Below, in pieces: positions 1-8,275 of a DNA stretch of 64,000 nt. Both the position numbers and the translations under genes were made by a program. The notes beneath the pieces were generated by a model. The model did not search any database. It worked only from the letters and a program-made list of their open reading frames with translations, and was not told the DNA's origin. The first letter of the stretch is position 1. Every line of letters begins with the position of its first letter. The stretch is from DSWT01 sp035420085 (lineage in GTDB: Bacteria > Chloroflexota > Anaerolineae > B4-G1 > SLSP01), in contig DAOLUH010000004.1 of the NCBI GenBank assembly GCA_035420085.1, positions 62,001 through 126,000 of the forward strand. Reading direction: 5' to 3'.

Positions 1-543
1 GCAATACCCCTGCGGATGGTGTGGCGAGGAGCCATTGTGGGCATTGCGTTAGTCCTGCTGGTAACACAGTTCGGGTTTGCGTGGGGATTGGCGTTCGTGC
101 GGCCCACGTCCCCGGCGGAACCGGCTATCGCCGCAGCCGCCTCGCCTGATTTGTGGACATTGCAGGAAATGCTGGATGAACTGGCAATACGCCGCGGACA
201 GCGGCGCGACGATTTCGAGATTACCGTGGTCATACCAGATGCCGCGACAGCGAATGTCGTGCGGTGGACCGTGCGCGATTTCATGCGCGTGACCGTCGCC
301 GCAGCATGGCCGGCCGACGTGAACGGCGTGGTCATCGCTGCACCGGACGTGTCGCCGCCTCTCGCGGATACACGTGGTTGGGCAGGTATAGCGTTTGTCG
401 CCACGACGCGCGGCGCGCAAGCCGTTCCGCGTTGTCAGGGATTCGCCCCACTCGCGTGCCACGAGTTGGCGCGCTGGTACCTTTTCCGGCACCTGCAGGA
501 CACGCCCGTGCCTGAAAAAGTCGTGCTGTGGAACATCCAATAA
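1..543 (+). CDS. C-terminal end of a membrane protein (partial at left edge)
   Basis: The frame is open from base 1, so this is the tail of a longer protein. An in-frame ATG at 16 exists but has no clear ribosome site. The visible 180 residues hold one hydrophobic segment (about residues 10-32) and then a soluble alpha/beta region ending in VVLWNIQ. This layout, a last membrane span followed by a C-terminal soluble domain, resembles the end of large Chloroflexota glycosyltransferase-like membrane proteins. That is an inference from shape and from the Wzz/CpsD genes downstream, not from a motif. Function is unassigned. Confidence 0.6.
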   Translation, partial: AIPLRMVWRGAIVGIALVLLVTQFGFAWGLAFVRPTSPAEPAIAAAASPDLWTLQEMLDELAIRRGQRRDDFEITVVIPDAATANVVRWTVRDFMRVTVAAAWPADVNGVVIAAPDVSPPLADTRGWAGIAFVATTRGAQAVPRCQGFAPLACHELARWYLFRHLQDTPVPEKVVLWNIQ

Positions 544-559
544 TGCTACCGCAACCCTC

Positions 560-587
560 TTGCTCTCTCTGCTCCTTCGTTTATAAT
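560..587 (+). promoter_or_regulatory. Putative sigma70-type promoter for the zinc-ribbon gene
   Basis: TTGCTC (560-565), a 16-base spacer and TATAAT (582-587) lie 23 bases before the ATG at 611. The gene also has a GGGAG ribosome site, so the transcript would carry a short leader. Confidence 0.5.
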
Positions 588-610
588 GTCCGCACAAACA
601 AGGGAGAGCT

Positions 611-910
611 ATGACAGCATATCGCAAAGCAAGTATTCGGGATTTGACCACCGCAGCTTACGAATTGGATGGGCGGTTCCTGCAGGGGATCGTGCGACAA
701 GATAAACAAGATGGGCGGTGGTTAGTGGGCAACACGTCCATCGAAGAGTGGCTGTCGCGCCATGACAGCGAGGATGTCACGGTGATCCTCCTGCCTATGG
801 CGGAGGATCGCCCGATGCAAACCAAAGTCTGTACGACGTGCGGGCGAACGTATACCGGCGTCGAATGTCCCCACTGTCGTGAAGTGCGCACGCGCCTGCG
901 CGGGCGTTGA
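611..910 (+). CDS. Small protein with C-terminal zinc ribbon
   Basis: A 99-residue protein starting at ATG 611 after the ribosome site GGGAG. The first 70 residues are polar, with no motif I recognise. The C-terminus carries two Cys-x-x-Cys knuckles (CTTCGRTY and CPHC, residues about 75-91), the pattern of a compact zinc ribbon, followed by a basic tail. It has its own TATAAT promoter and stands between a membrane protein and Wzz. Such ribbons usually bind nucleic acid or protein partners; nothing here tells which. Function unknown. Confidence 0.7.
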   Translation: MTAYRKASIRDLTTAAYELDGRFLQGIVRQDKQDGRWLVGNTSIEEWLSRHDSEDVTVILLPMAEDRPMQTKVCTTCGRTYTGVECPHCREVRTRLRGR

Positions 911-917
911 ACGGCGA

Positions 918-955
918 AACCTTGCGAAGGTTTGAACTGCAACCTTCGCAAGGTT
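918..955. repeat. Inverted repeat hairpin between genes
   Basis: AACCTTGCGAAGGTT (918-932) and AACCTTCGCAAGGTT (941-955) are exact reverse complements separated by 8 bases. Each arm is also internally near-palindromic. There is no T-run, and the second arm lies just before the ribosome site of the Wzz gene (GTG 981), so it may affect translation as well as termination. Confidence 0.75.
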
Positions 956-980
956 GATGATAGCGAGGAGGATCAAAAAC

Positions 981-1643
981 GTGAAAATTCAAGACTATCT
1001 GCGCATCCTGCGCCAAAGGGGTTGGATCATTCTCTTGGCAATGGCGTTGACTGCGGCGAGCGCGTTTGTTTTCAGCAAGCTAGAGACGCCGGTGTACCGC
1101 TCCAGCATTGAGATCTCGATCCAACTTGCCCGGCCCGATCTGGGCCTGACCCAATCGGCGAAATGGCTGCTCAACAGCTTCAGCGCAACGATGTGGTCGG
1201 AGCGTTACGCGCAGGAAGTGATTGACCGGCTCGATTTGATGCGCACGGCGAAAGACCTGAAAGGCGACGTGACCTTCGCCGCCGATGACAACCGCCTGGT
1301 CATTCAGATTGATGTGGATGATTACGACGGTGAGCAAGCCAACAACATCGCCAACACCTGGGCGCAGCTATTCCAGGAATGGCGCAACGAGCAGAACGCC
1401 CGGCAGAATAAAGAGGATCGCGTCTTCGCGGAAGTGATTGATCCAGCCTCGTACCGGCAACTGCGCCCCAAAACTGCCATTAACGTCGCCGCGGGCGGCA
1501 TCTTCGGCCTGGTCGTGGGCGCGGTCATCGTCTTCATCTTGGAATGGTTGGAAGCCGGCATCGTGCGACTGCCCAAAGAATTCGAGCGGGAGACCGGCCT
1601 GACGGTCATCGGGGTGATCCCGCCCATCTCCCAGGCGAAATAA
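981..1643 (+). CDS. Wzz/GumC-type chain-length determinant protein
   Basis: An inner-membrane polysaccharide co-polymerase of about 220 residues. It has the family layout: a short cytoplasmic start, TM1 (about residues 15-34, WIILLAMALTAASAFVF), a periplasmic helical domain, and TM2 (about 170-190, AAGGIFGLVVGAVIVFIL) before a short tail. Start GTG 981 is chosen because GAGGAG lies 11 bases upstream; ATG codons at 954 and 957 lie on or before the hairpin arm and lack a site. The CpsD-like ATPase follows 72 bases later, the usual pairing in Wzx/Wzy capsule or exopolysaccharide export. The periplasmic domain is short for the family. Confidence 0.85.
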   Translation: MKIQDYLRILRQRGWIILLAMALTAASAFVFSKLETPVYRSSIEISIQLARPDLGLTQSAKWLLNSFSATMWSERYAQEVIDRLDLMRTAKDLKGDVTFAADDNRLVIQIDVDDYDGEQANNIANTWAQLFQEWRNEQNARQNKEDRVFAEVIDPASYRQLRPKTAINVAAGGIFGLVVGAVIVFILEWLEAGIVRLPKEFERETGLTVIGVIPPISQAK

Positions 1644-1715
1644 GCCAACATTCGCCACCCTGGCGCGTCAAAGACGACCTGACGACCGACGACTCGACTA
1701 CTTTTAGGAGTGACA

Positions 1716-2372
1716 ATGGACAAAATGCATGTAGTGACACTCTCGGCCCCCCGCTCTCCGGCGGCGGAAGCTTACCGGGCCTTGCGGCTGAACCTGGCGT
1801 TCACCAGCCTTGACAAGCCGTTGGAGACCGTCGTGATTTCTGCGCCGGCCGCCACGTCTACCAAATCGCAAGTCGCCGTAAACCTGGCGGTGGTGATGGC
1901 CCAAGCCGGACAGCAGGTGATCCTGGTGGATGCTGATTTGCGCCGTCCGAGTCTGCATCACTTCTTCGACACGCCGCAAGAACCAGGGCTGACGGGCTAT
2001 ATGTTGAGCCAGGAGGGGGAAAACGCGCTGGCGCTCGTGGAAACTGGCGTCCCCAACTTGCGCTTGTTGCCGAGCGGAACGCTTCCCCCCAATCCCGCCG
2101 ACATCCTCGGATCACAGAAAATGGATCAACTCCTGACGCAGCTCAAGGCGCTCGCCGATGTCGTCGTGCTTGACGCCCCACCCGTGACGGTGGCGGTGGA
2201 TGCCTCCATGCTCGGCGTGCGCACGGATGGCGTGCTGCTCGTCGTGCAGGCCGGTCACACGCGCCGCGACCACATCGCGCAGGCCAAAGAGTTGCTAGAA
2301 CGCTTCCACGTGCGTCTGCTGGGCGCCGTTTTCACCGATGCGCCCGAAGGCGGCTTGCTGACCGGCTATTGA
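1716..2372 (+). CDS. CpsD/CapB-family tyrosine-kinase-like ATPase with degenerate P-loop
   Basis: A cytoplasmic partner of Wzz in the BY-kinase family. The N-terminus has the typical AEAYRALRLNL. Walker A' is clear (VILVDADLRRPSLH, about residues 68-81) and Walker B is VVVLDAPPV (about 143-151). Where the family has SxxPGEGKST the sequence reads SAPAATSTKS: the lysine and serine remain but every P-loop glycine is gone. The C-terminus lacks the usual tyrosine cluster, ending in LLTGY with one Tyr. Start ATG 1716 follows AGGAG by 5 bases. It probably still docks on Wzz; kinase activity is doubtful. Convergent with the next gene. Confidence 0.85.
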   Translation: MDKMHVVTLSAPRSPAAEAYRALRLNLAFTSLDKPLETVVISAPAATSTKSQVAVNLAVVMAQAGQQVILVDADLRRPSLHHFFDTPQEPGLTGYMLSQEGENALALVETGVPNLRLLPSGTLPPNPADILGSQKMDQLLTQLKALADVVVLDAPPVTVAVDASMLGVRTDGVLLVVQAGHTRRDHIAQAKELLERFHVRLLGAVFTDAPEGGLLTGY

Positions 2373-2373
2373 T

Positions 2374-3114
2374 TTACGGCGCCGACCGCACAAGACGTTG
2401 TGCGGTGTCGCAGATGAGTTGGGTCGCCAGGTCCACCGACATTTTGCCCGTGTTGACGACAATGTGATAGAGGTCGGGATCGTCCCACTTCACATCGTAG
2501 AAGTGCTTCATATAACGCACCCGTTCCTTGTCGGCCTGACGAATTTGGCGTTCCGCCTCCTTCTGGTCAATGCCCAGCCGCTCGGCTAAACGGAGGATGC
2601 GCAGTTCCTCAGGAGCGTGGATGCGCACGTGCAGAACGTTGGCGAAGTCCTTCAGCACAACCTGCCCTCCCCGCCCCACAATGATGACGTTGCCCGTCTG
2701 CGCGTACTCCAGGATGACGCGCCTGACAAGCTCTTGATAATCTTCCCCTGCCTCAGCGCGCCGTTCGTGCTCGGTCAATTCCCGAAACGCCTCATCGCGG
2801 CTGAGCCCCTCTTGAACCATCAAGGTGGCAAGGCGCTCATCGTAGGCATAACCCTCCCGCAACGTCGCGCTGGCAATCGTGGGGATGGCGGGCATCGTGT
2901 TCATCGAATCCACAATACTTTCCAGAAATCCTGGCACGCGTTCCTTTTTCTCCAACTGGGCGACCATCGCCTCGTCGGGATAGCCGGCCATCTCAGCGGC
3001 GCGGCTGAGAATTTCGCGGTCAATGTAGCGCAGGTTAAGTTTTTTGGCGACGGCGGTCGCAATGTAGCTGCCGCGGCTGCCCAACTGTCGTGAGAGTGTG
3101 ATGACGATGCTCAT
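2374..3114 (-). CDS. Cytidylate-kinase-like family protein
   Basis: A 246-residue cytosolic protein of the Cytidylate_kin2 type. The N-terminus has the family signature SRQLGSRGSYIATAVAKKL (about residues 8-26) in place of a classical P-loop, then YIDREIL. A conserved nucleotide-pocket segment VIIVGRGG lies near residue 145 and an Arg-rich lid region (KEAERQIRQADKERVRYM) near 190. It is likely a nucleoside-monophosphate or small-molecule kinase; the substrate for this subfamily is not known. Ribosome site AAAGGAGG and a good promoter precede it. It forms a single-gene unit. Confidence 0.8.
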   Translation of the reverse strand: MSIVITLSRQLGSRGSYIATAVAKKLNLRYIDREILSRAAEMAGYPDEAMVAQLEKKERVPGFLESIVDSMNTMPAIPTIASATLREGYAYDERLATLMVQEGLSRDEAFRELTEHERRAEAGEDYQELVRRVILEYAQTGNVIIVGRGGQVVLKDFANVLHVRIHAPEELRILRLAERLGIDQKEAERQIRQADKERVRYMKHFYDVKWDDPDLYHIVVNTGKMSVDLATQLICDTAQRLVRSAP

Positions 3115-3158
3115 AGGTATTCCTCCTTTCGTTAGAGGGGTTTCACTGTTCTACTCTG

Positions 3159-3187
3159 ATGTTAACATCTGATGCAGTGCCTGTCAA
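3159..3187 (-). promoter_or_regulatory. Promoter of the cytidylate-kinase-like gene
   Basis: On the minus strand TTGACA (3187-3182), a 17-base spacer and TAACAT (3164-3159) form a close sigma70 match, about 45 bases before the ATG at 3114. Confidence 0.65.
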
Positions 3188-3207
3188 TACCCGGCAGACA
3201 AAGACCG

Positions 3208-4359
3208 CTAAGGCTTAACGTAGGGGATCATGCGGAACGTCGTCGTCAACGGTGCGTCCCCCGCAAGGGTCAGGCTGACCGTGTACGTTCCCCCCGGCAG
3301 AAAAGGCGCGTTCGGGACGCCGGTGATGCTGTCCCACACCGTCCCCACCCCGCCGGACCCTTCCCACATACCATTCGCCTCGCGCACGCGCCGCCCATTG
3401 CGGTACCACGCGCTCTCCCAGGCCGCCGCAGAAGGCAGATTCACGCACTGCGTTCCCACGTAAACCACCTGCGTATACCATTCAAAACGATCCCTGGGTA
3501 AGAACGGAGCGCCGTCCGGCGTCAGTCCGGCGGCGGCGAAGAGCGGCCCACACACGACGGGTAGCGGCGTCGGCGTGACAGTCGGCGCGATGGTTGTCGG
3601 CACGATAGTTGGCGTGACTGTGGGCAGCAAGGGGGTCGGCGTCACTGTTGCCGAAGGCCCGACTTCAAACGCGGCATGATGATACACGCGCCCCATCATC
3701 GTCAATTCCACCGTATACCCACCGTCTTCCAACGCCGCGCCGTCCTTGCGGTAGCATGGCGCAGTTTCTACGCCCGACGCCTGAGACAATGTGGCGCTGT
3801 ACGTGCAAACCAGCGCATCGTTATGGCGGACGGTAATCCAGTAAGGCGCACCGAAGCAGGCATCCGCATAGGTGTAGCGGAGATAAAAGTGCTGGACGCC
3901 GCTTGCAAGCTGTGGCACAGAAGGGGCGGTCGGCGCCATCGCCAGAGCAAACGCGGTGATGGTCGTGGAATCAGCATTGATGGTGAACGTATGCTCGGCG
4001 AGAAGCGCGTCACCCATCCGCAGGGTCAGCCGGTAGCGACCGGGCGCCAATGCCGCGCCTTTGGGGAAAGCGGCCAACAGTTCTTTCATATCCGGTCGCC
4101 ACTCGCCCTGATTGAGAACAGTCGCGTCACCCTCTGCGGTCAACACCCACTGCGCCGTAACGTCGTCTGCCCACGGCCCGGCGACCTCCGGCGTGAAACG
4201 GATCTGCGTTGCCGCCTGGCAGACGGTCGCCGGCGCGCTGGCGACCGTGACGCGCGGTGAACCGGAAGCCGTGCGCAGCGGCGGCGCGTCAAAGATCGGC
4301 GTGCAGGCGGCGAGCATCCCTGCCAGAAGGTATGCCAGCATCACAAAGACATTTTTCAC
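3208..4359 (-). CDS. Lipoprotein with two ligand-like beta regions joined by a Thr-Pro linker
   Basis: An exported lipoprotein of 383 residues. The start is GTG 4359, which shares GTGA with the stop of the TPR gene. It gives a signal peptide ending in the lipobox LAAC. Two similar extracellular beta-rich regions (each with a TYTV/GGYTV-like strand and paired Cys) flank a linker at about residues 240-270 made of PTVTPT repeats. No enzyme motif is seen. It is the last gene of a three-gene overlapping operon with a TPR protein and a GT4 glycosyltransferase, so a cell-surface role linked to polysaccharide is plausible but not shown. Confidence 0.75.
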   Translation of the reverse strand: MKNVFVMLAYLLAGMLAACTPIFDAPPLRTASGSPRVTVASAPATVCQAATQIRFTPEVAGPWADDVTAQWVLTAEGDATVLNQGEWRPDMKELLAAFPKGAALAPGRYRLTLRMGDALLAEHTFTINADSTTITAFALAMAPTAPSVPQLASGVQHFYLRYTYADACFGAPYWITVRHNDALVCTYSATLSQASGVETAPCYRKDGAALEDGGYTVELTMMGRVYHHAAFEVGPSATVTPTPLLPTVTPTIVPTTIAPTVTPTPLPVVCGPLFAAAGLTPDGAPFLPRDRFEWYTQVVYVGTQCVNLPSAAAWESAWYRNGRRVREANGMWEGSGGVGTVWDSITGVPNAPFLPGGTYTVSLTLAGDAPLTTTFRMIPYVKP

Positions 4360-4805
4360 GAGACCGGTTTGGTATCCAGAACCCATTCGCTCAACTCCCG
4401 GATCATAGATTCGGCGTGTTCGCGCCAGTAAGGATGCGTGCCGACCGCAAGATAGGCCTGAAAATCGGCAATCGCTTCGGCATATTCCCGCAACTGCTGG
4501 TGCGCGATGGCGCGGTTGAACTGCGCCTCGTGCAGGTTAGGATCGAGGTTCATCGCCAGCGTGAGGTCGTGGATGGCCTTGCGCGGGTGATCCAACTCGC
4601 GCCAATAGAGGATGCCGCGATCCAGATAAACCTGGGCGAAGTCCGGCTTCCATTCCACGGCGCGGTTGAACGCCTCCACCGCCGCCTCGTACTCCCAGCG
4701 CGAGCCGTAGCTGTTGCCGACGTAGCGATGGACAACGCCGATCAAGTAATGAATATGCGCCATCAAGAACCTGTACCATGCCGAGGGTTTAGCCAGGAGT
4801 TTCAC
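4356..4805 (-). CDS. Tetratricopeptide repeat protein
   Basis: A protein of about 149 residues made of TPR helices. Repeats are visible as YEAAVEAFNRAVEWKPDFAQ, HPRKAIHDLTLAMNLDPN and YAEAIADFQAYLAVG, spaced about 34 residues apart with the usual Ala/Pro positions. The start is taken at GTG 4805 because its GTGA overlaps the glycosyltransferase stop and the upstream frame is out-of-frame with that gene. It probably serves as a scaffold for protein contacts. It is translationally coupled on both sides. Confidence 0.8.
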   Translation of the reverse strand: MKLLAKPSAWYRFLMAHIHYLIGVVHRYVGNSYGSRWEYEAAVEAFNRAVEWKPDFAQVYLDRGILYWRELDHPRKAIHDLTLAMNLDPNLHEAQFNRAIAHQQLREYAEAIADFQAYLAVGTHPYWREHAESMIRELSEWVLDTKPVS

Positions 4806-5905
4806 GCCAGCACCTCCCGGTAAACAGCGACCGTTTCGCGCGCCACCTGCTGTTGGGTGAATTGCGCCAGGACGCGCACCCGCCCGCGCGCGCCCAACTC
4901 GCGGCGCCATTCCGGCGCAGCGCGCACACGTTCCAGGATAGCGCGCAGCGCGCTGGCATCGCTTTCCGAGAAGATCGCCCCCGCGTCGCCGACCACGTGC
5001 GGGATCTCACCGGCATCTGACCCTACAGCGACAACCCCACACGCCATCGCCTCCACCAACACCCGCCCAAACTGCTCAGTCCAGTTCGCCTGCGTCCGCG
5101 AGGGGAGCACGAGGACATCGAGCGTCCGGTAAAACGCGGGCATCGCGGTGGAGGGAATCAGTGGGCGGAAAATAACACGCTCTGCCAGGCCATAATCTGC
5201 TGCCAAAGCGCGCAGCCGGGTTTCTTCGGGACCGCTGCCCTGGATGGTGGCGCGCCACTCGCCCGGCAGGCCGGACAATGCCTGTAACAACACATCTACG
5301 CCTTTTTCCGGCACAAGCCGTCCCACATAAGCAATGTGTAGCCCGTCCGCGTCGCGCGGAGTCTCCGGCGGGGAGAAAATCTCCGTATCCACGCCAAACT
5401 GCGGGATGACAGCCAGCGGCCCGGTGTAGCCCTTCTGACGCCACACAGCGGCGGCAGTCTGGCTCCCGGCGATGGCATAATCAATGTGGCGCAGGTTGTA
5501 CTTTTCCATCCACGCAAACGGCGGGGGATAACGCCGTAACAGATTTTGCCACGAAAACCACAGCGTCTTGGCCCCATAGCGGCGCGCTAGAACGTTGGCG
5601 TGATAGGTCGCCAGGTTGTACGGTTCCTCGTCAATGTGCACGATATCCGGGCGGATATCGCGCAGCCAGCGACCCAATGTGGGGTAAAAATGCAGGTGAA
5701 ACCGCCCGTTGAACGCCATCGGCAGCACTTCCAGCCGATAGCCACGGGTGTGCGCCCTTTCCAGCACCGTCACGCCGCGCTCGTCCTTCCAGGAAGGCGG
5801 CGCCGCCACGACCAACGTCATCTCCGGCGCGCACGCCGCCATCTCCTCCAGCTTGCGTTGGTAGGCGCCCACAATGCATGCCTTGGAGAGCATGAAAACT
5901 CGCAA
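4802..5905 (-). CDS. GT4-family glycosyltransferase
   Basis: A GT-B retaining glycosyltransferase. The N-terminal domain shows VLSKA-type fold onset (RVFMLSKACIVGAYQRKLEE). The C-terminal donor domain has YVGRLVPEKGVDVLLQAL and the EX7E motif EQFGRVLVE near residue 305 followed by AMACG. The likely start is TTG 5905, four bases after GGAGG, giving MRVFMLSK; ATG 5893 is the alternative. The upstream extension is repeat DNA and is not counted. The acceptor is unknown; the operon partners are a TPR protein and a lipoprotein. Confidence 0.9.
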   Translation of the reverse strand: MRVFMLSKACIVGAYQRKLEEMAACAPEMTLVVAAPPSWKDERGVTVLERAHTRGYRLEVLPMAFNGRFHLHFYPTLGRWLRDIRPDIVHIDEEPYNLATYHANVLARRYGAKTLWFSWQNLLRRYPPPFAWMEKYNLRHIDYAIAGSQTAAAVWRQKGYTGPLAVIPQFGVDTEIFSPPETPRDADGLHIAYVGRLVPEKGVDVLLQALSGLPGEWRATIQGSGPEETRLRALAADYGLAERVIFRPLIPSTAMPAFYRTLDVLVLPSRTQANWTEQFGRVLVEAMACGVVAVGSDAGEIPHVVGDAGAIFSESDASALRAILERVRAAPEWRRELGARGRVRVLAQFTQQQVARETVAVYREVLA

Positions 5906-5918
5906 AAATCCTCCCCAG

Positions 5919-5956
5919 AACGTTGAAACGTTGGAACGTTCCAACGTTTCAACGTT
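5919..5956. repeat. Perfect 38-bp palindrome of four GTTNNAAC octamers
   Basis: Units GTTGAAAC, GTTGGAAC, GTTCCAAC and GTTTCAAC follow each other without a gap, flanked by AAC and GTT, making an exact 38-base palindrome. It lies 14 bases before the proposed TTG start of the GT4 gene, in its leader. Confidence 0.95.
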
Positions 5957-6021
5957 ATTTTTTCCTGCCGTTAGTATATCCCAACTGTGCAAGAAGGAAA
6001 GACGGTAACAGGGACGGGTAA

Positions 6022-6049
6022 TTGACAACAAATCTTTATCCGTTATACT
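6022..6049 (+). promoter_or_regulatory. Consensus promoter of the IclR-fusion/ABC operon
   Basis: TTGACA (6022-6027), a 16-base spacer and TATACT (6044-6049) precede ATG 6087. It probably drives the regulator fusion and the coupled ABC genes. No TPP or other riboswitch fold was seen in the leader. Confidence 0.75.
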
Positions 6050-6086
6050 GGACTTATGTACAGCCAGACGGAATTAAGGTAAAACA

Positions 6087-7268
6087 ATGATGGAGTATCA
6101 TCAACACGTTCCGGCTTCGATTCGCACCCTGCGCATCCTGGAGATGTTGGCCGCAGAGCCGGCGGGACTGACCGCCAGCCAGTTGGCCGCCGCTCTGGAC
6201 ATCCCGCACAGCGCGCTGCACGCCCTGCTCAACACGCTCAAAACGACGGGCTACATCGTCCAACCGGGAAAGCGGCAGCCCTATCACGTCGGACCGCGCG
6301 CGCAGGCGCTCGGCCAGTCGCGTCCGACAGGCGCTAACGCGCTGCTGCTGGCCTTCTACGAGGAGACGGCGCGCCAGCCGCCCCAAGAGACATTGGCGCT
6401 GGCGGCGCTCAACAACGCCGACATCGTCATCCTGGCGGAAGCACCGACGACGCAAACCGTCCGCTCCGCCATCCCGGTGGGACAGCGGCTCAACGCCGTC
6501 GCACACCCGGCGGGATGGGTGTTGCTGGCCGGTCTCGTCGGGCCGGCGCTGGAACGCGCCCTGGCGCAGTATGCGGAGGACGCCCGCGAACCGGTCGAAC
6601 GCGCGCGCCGGCAAACGCTGGCGCGGTATGCTGACCAAGATGCCGTGACCCTCGCCGTCCCCGTCTGCCCCGATGGGCAGCGCCCGGAAGCAGCGCTGTT
6701 GACGAGCATCCCGGCTTTCCGTTGGGACGCCGCCCGCGAAGAGACGCTGTTGCGCGACCTGCGCGAGATGGCTGCGCGGCTCTCCTATCGTCTGGGCGCG
6801 CTCACGTATACCCCTTACGGCGCGGCGCAGCCGCAACCTTACGGGCCGAGCATCCCTATGCCCGCAGCCGAACTGCGCGCGTTCCTCGATGGGCCGTGGG
6901 CCGCGCGGCTCGCCTGCATCCGCCCGGACGGCTCGCCGCACGTCGTCCCCGTGTGGTACGAGTGGCGCGACGCGACGTTCCTCGTTGCCGCGTGGCCCGG
7001 TTCGGCATGGGCGGATTTTGTCACGCAGAATCCGGCGGTGGCGCTCACCATTGATGAGCCGTGGCCGCCGCTGCGCCGCATCCTGGTACGCGGGCAGGCG
7101 CAGCCCCTCGCGCCGGAAAACGTCCCCGGTGGCATCGAAGGGCTACGCGCGCGAATCAACGCCCGCTACCTCGGCGCGCCGATACAGGCCAGCGCCGTCC
7201 CTGCGGCGGCGTGGAAAGCCTTCCGCATCCCCCCGGCGAAGATGATCGCCCACCGGGAACAGCTATGA
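6087..7268 (+). CDS. IclR-type regulator fused to a flavin-binding split-barrel (PNPOx-like) domain
   Basis: A 393-residue fusion. Residues about 8-75 are an IclR winged helix (RTLRILEMLAAEP, ASQLAAALDIPHSALHALL, GYIV). Residues about 95-235 resemble the IclR effector domain. The C-terminal 140 residues are a pyridoxamine-phosphate-oxidase-like split barrel (LACIRPDGSPHVVPVWYEW, then LRRILVRGQAQPL), a fold that binds FMN, F420 or haem. Its stop shares ATGA with the ABC ATPase gene, so it probably senses a metabolite and controls the importer. The fusion is unusual; a sensing role for the barrel is inference. Confidence 0.85.
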   Translation: MMEYHQHVPASIRTLRILEMLAAEPAGLTASQLAAALDIPHSALHALLNTLKTTGYIVQPGKRQPYHVGPRAQALGQSRPTGANALLLAFYEETARQPPQETLALAALNNADIVILAEAPTTQTVRSAIPVGQRLNAVAHPAGWVLLAGLVGPALERALAQYAEDAREPVERARRQTLARYADQDAVTLAVPVCPDGQRPEAALLTSIPAFRWDAAREETLLRDLREMAARLSYRLGALTYTPYGAAQPQPYGPSIPMPAAELRAFLDGPWAARLACIRPDGSPHVVPVWYEWRDATFLVAAWPGSAWADFVTQNPAVALTIDEPWPPLRRILVRGQAQPLAPENVPGGIEGLRARINARYLGAPIQASAVPAAAWKAFRIPPAKMIAHREQL

Positions 7269-8041
7269 ACGTTGCGCTGCGCGGCGTCGCCAAGACGTTC
7301 AACGGCCGGCAAGCGCCTCTTGTCGCGCTCAGCTCCATCACCCTGGACGTGGCGACGGGCGAATTCGTCTGCCTCATCGGGCCGAGTGGCTGCGGGAAGT
7401 CCACGTTGCTGCGGCTCATCGCCGACCAGATTTCGCCGACGGCGGGCGACATCCTCCTGGACAACGCCCCACCCGGCGTCGCGCGCAAGGCCAAACAAAT
7501 CGCGTGGATGTCGCAAAATCCCGCCCTGCTCCCCTGGCAGACAGTGCTCGATAACGTGCGCCTTCCCCAACGCGTGAATATGACGGCGAATCGTCAGAAT
7601 GGCAAACACGCCGCGCTCGATCCCACAGACTTGCTGCGCACCGTCGGGCTGGCGGACTTCGCGCAGGCGTACCCCGGCACGCTCTCCGGCGGGATGCAGC
7701 AGCGCGTTGCCCTCGCCCGCGCGTTGGCGACAGGCGCGCAGCTCTGGCTGATGGACGAGCCGTTCGCCGCGCTGGACGAGCTGACCCGTGAGACGCTCAC
7801 CGACGAGGTGCTCCGCCTCTGGCAGACCTTCCGCCCGACGGTGCTCTGGGTGACGCACAACATCGTCGAAACCGCGCGCCTGGCCGACCGCGTCATCATG
7901 ATGAGCGCGCGCCCCGGGAGTATCCAGGACATCGTCGCCATTGCCCAACCCCGTCCCCGCGACGAAACCGCGCCAGAAACCGTCGCCGTCATCCGCCATC
8001 TGCGGGCCGTGCTGCGTGGTGAGAGAGTGTCAACGGATTGA
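7265..8041 (+). CDS. ABC transporter ATPase, nitrate/sulfonate/thiamine-precursor family
   Basis: The ATP-hydrolysing subunit, 258 residues. Walker A is GPSGCGKST (about residues 38-46), the Q-loop lies near WMSQNPALLPW, the signature is LSGGMQQR, Walker B is LWLMDEPFAALD, and the switch His is in VTHNI. The closest family is SsuB/TauB/ThiZ. Start ATG 7265 overlaps the regulator stop. The last codons and stop lie in the first unit of an AACGGATT repeat. Confidence 0.92.
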   Translation: MNVALRGVAKTFNGRQAPLVALSSITLDVATGEFVCLIGPSGCGKSTLLRLIADQISPTAGDILLDNAPPGVARKAKQIAWMSQNPALLPWQTVLDNVRLPQRVNMTANRQNGKHAALDPTDLLRTVGLADFAQAYPGTLSGGMQQRVALARALATGAQLWLMDEPFAALDELTRETLTDEVLRLWQTFRPTVLWVTHNIVETARLADRVIMMSARPGSIQDIVAIAQPRPRDETAPETVAVIRHLRAVLRGERVSTD

Positions 8042-8185
8042 ACGGATTTTAACGGATTTAGGACTTACGCAACTCCACAAAACCGGACGCAGATTCACAC
8101 GGATTTTCGCAGATAAAAAAATCTGCGTGTATCTGCGAAAATCTGCGTCCAATAGCTCGCTGTATCGGCATTGTGCGTAAGTCCT
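8032..8185. repeat. Nested inverted repeats between ABC ATPase and permease genes
   Basis: Three direct units AACGGATTG / AACGGATTTT / AACGGATTT (8032-8059) are followed by a long nested hairpin. AGGACTTACGCA (8060-8071) pairs exactly with 8174-8185, GGACGCAGATT (8085-8095) pairs with 8140-8150, and GATTTTCGCAGATA (8102-8115) pairs with 8130-8143. It could separate expression of the two ABC genes. Confidence 0.85.
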
Positions 8186-8275
8186 GGGATTGTTTGTCAG
8201 CAGATTAAGCAGATTTTCATATCCTAATTCCGTGTATTCTGTGTGTTCCGTGGTTTGTCCTGAAGGAGCGACTAA

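Noticed and set aside
6050..6086. TPP riboswitch before the NMT1-type transporter operon
   Set aside because: The leader after the promoter is only about 30 bases and has no THI-box words.
7061..7264. N-terminal extension of the ABC ATPase
   Set aside because: The ATPase family begins at MNVALRGV (ATG 7265), which overlaps the upstream stop; the earlier frame lies wholly within the regulator gene.
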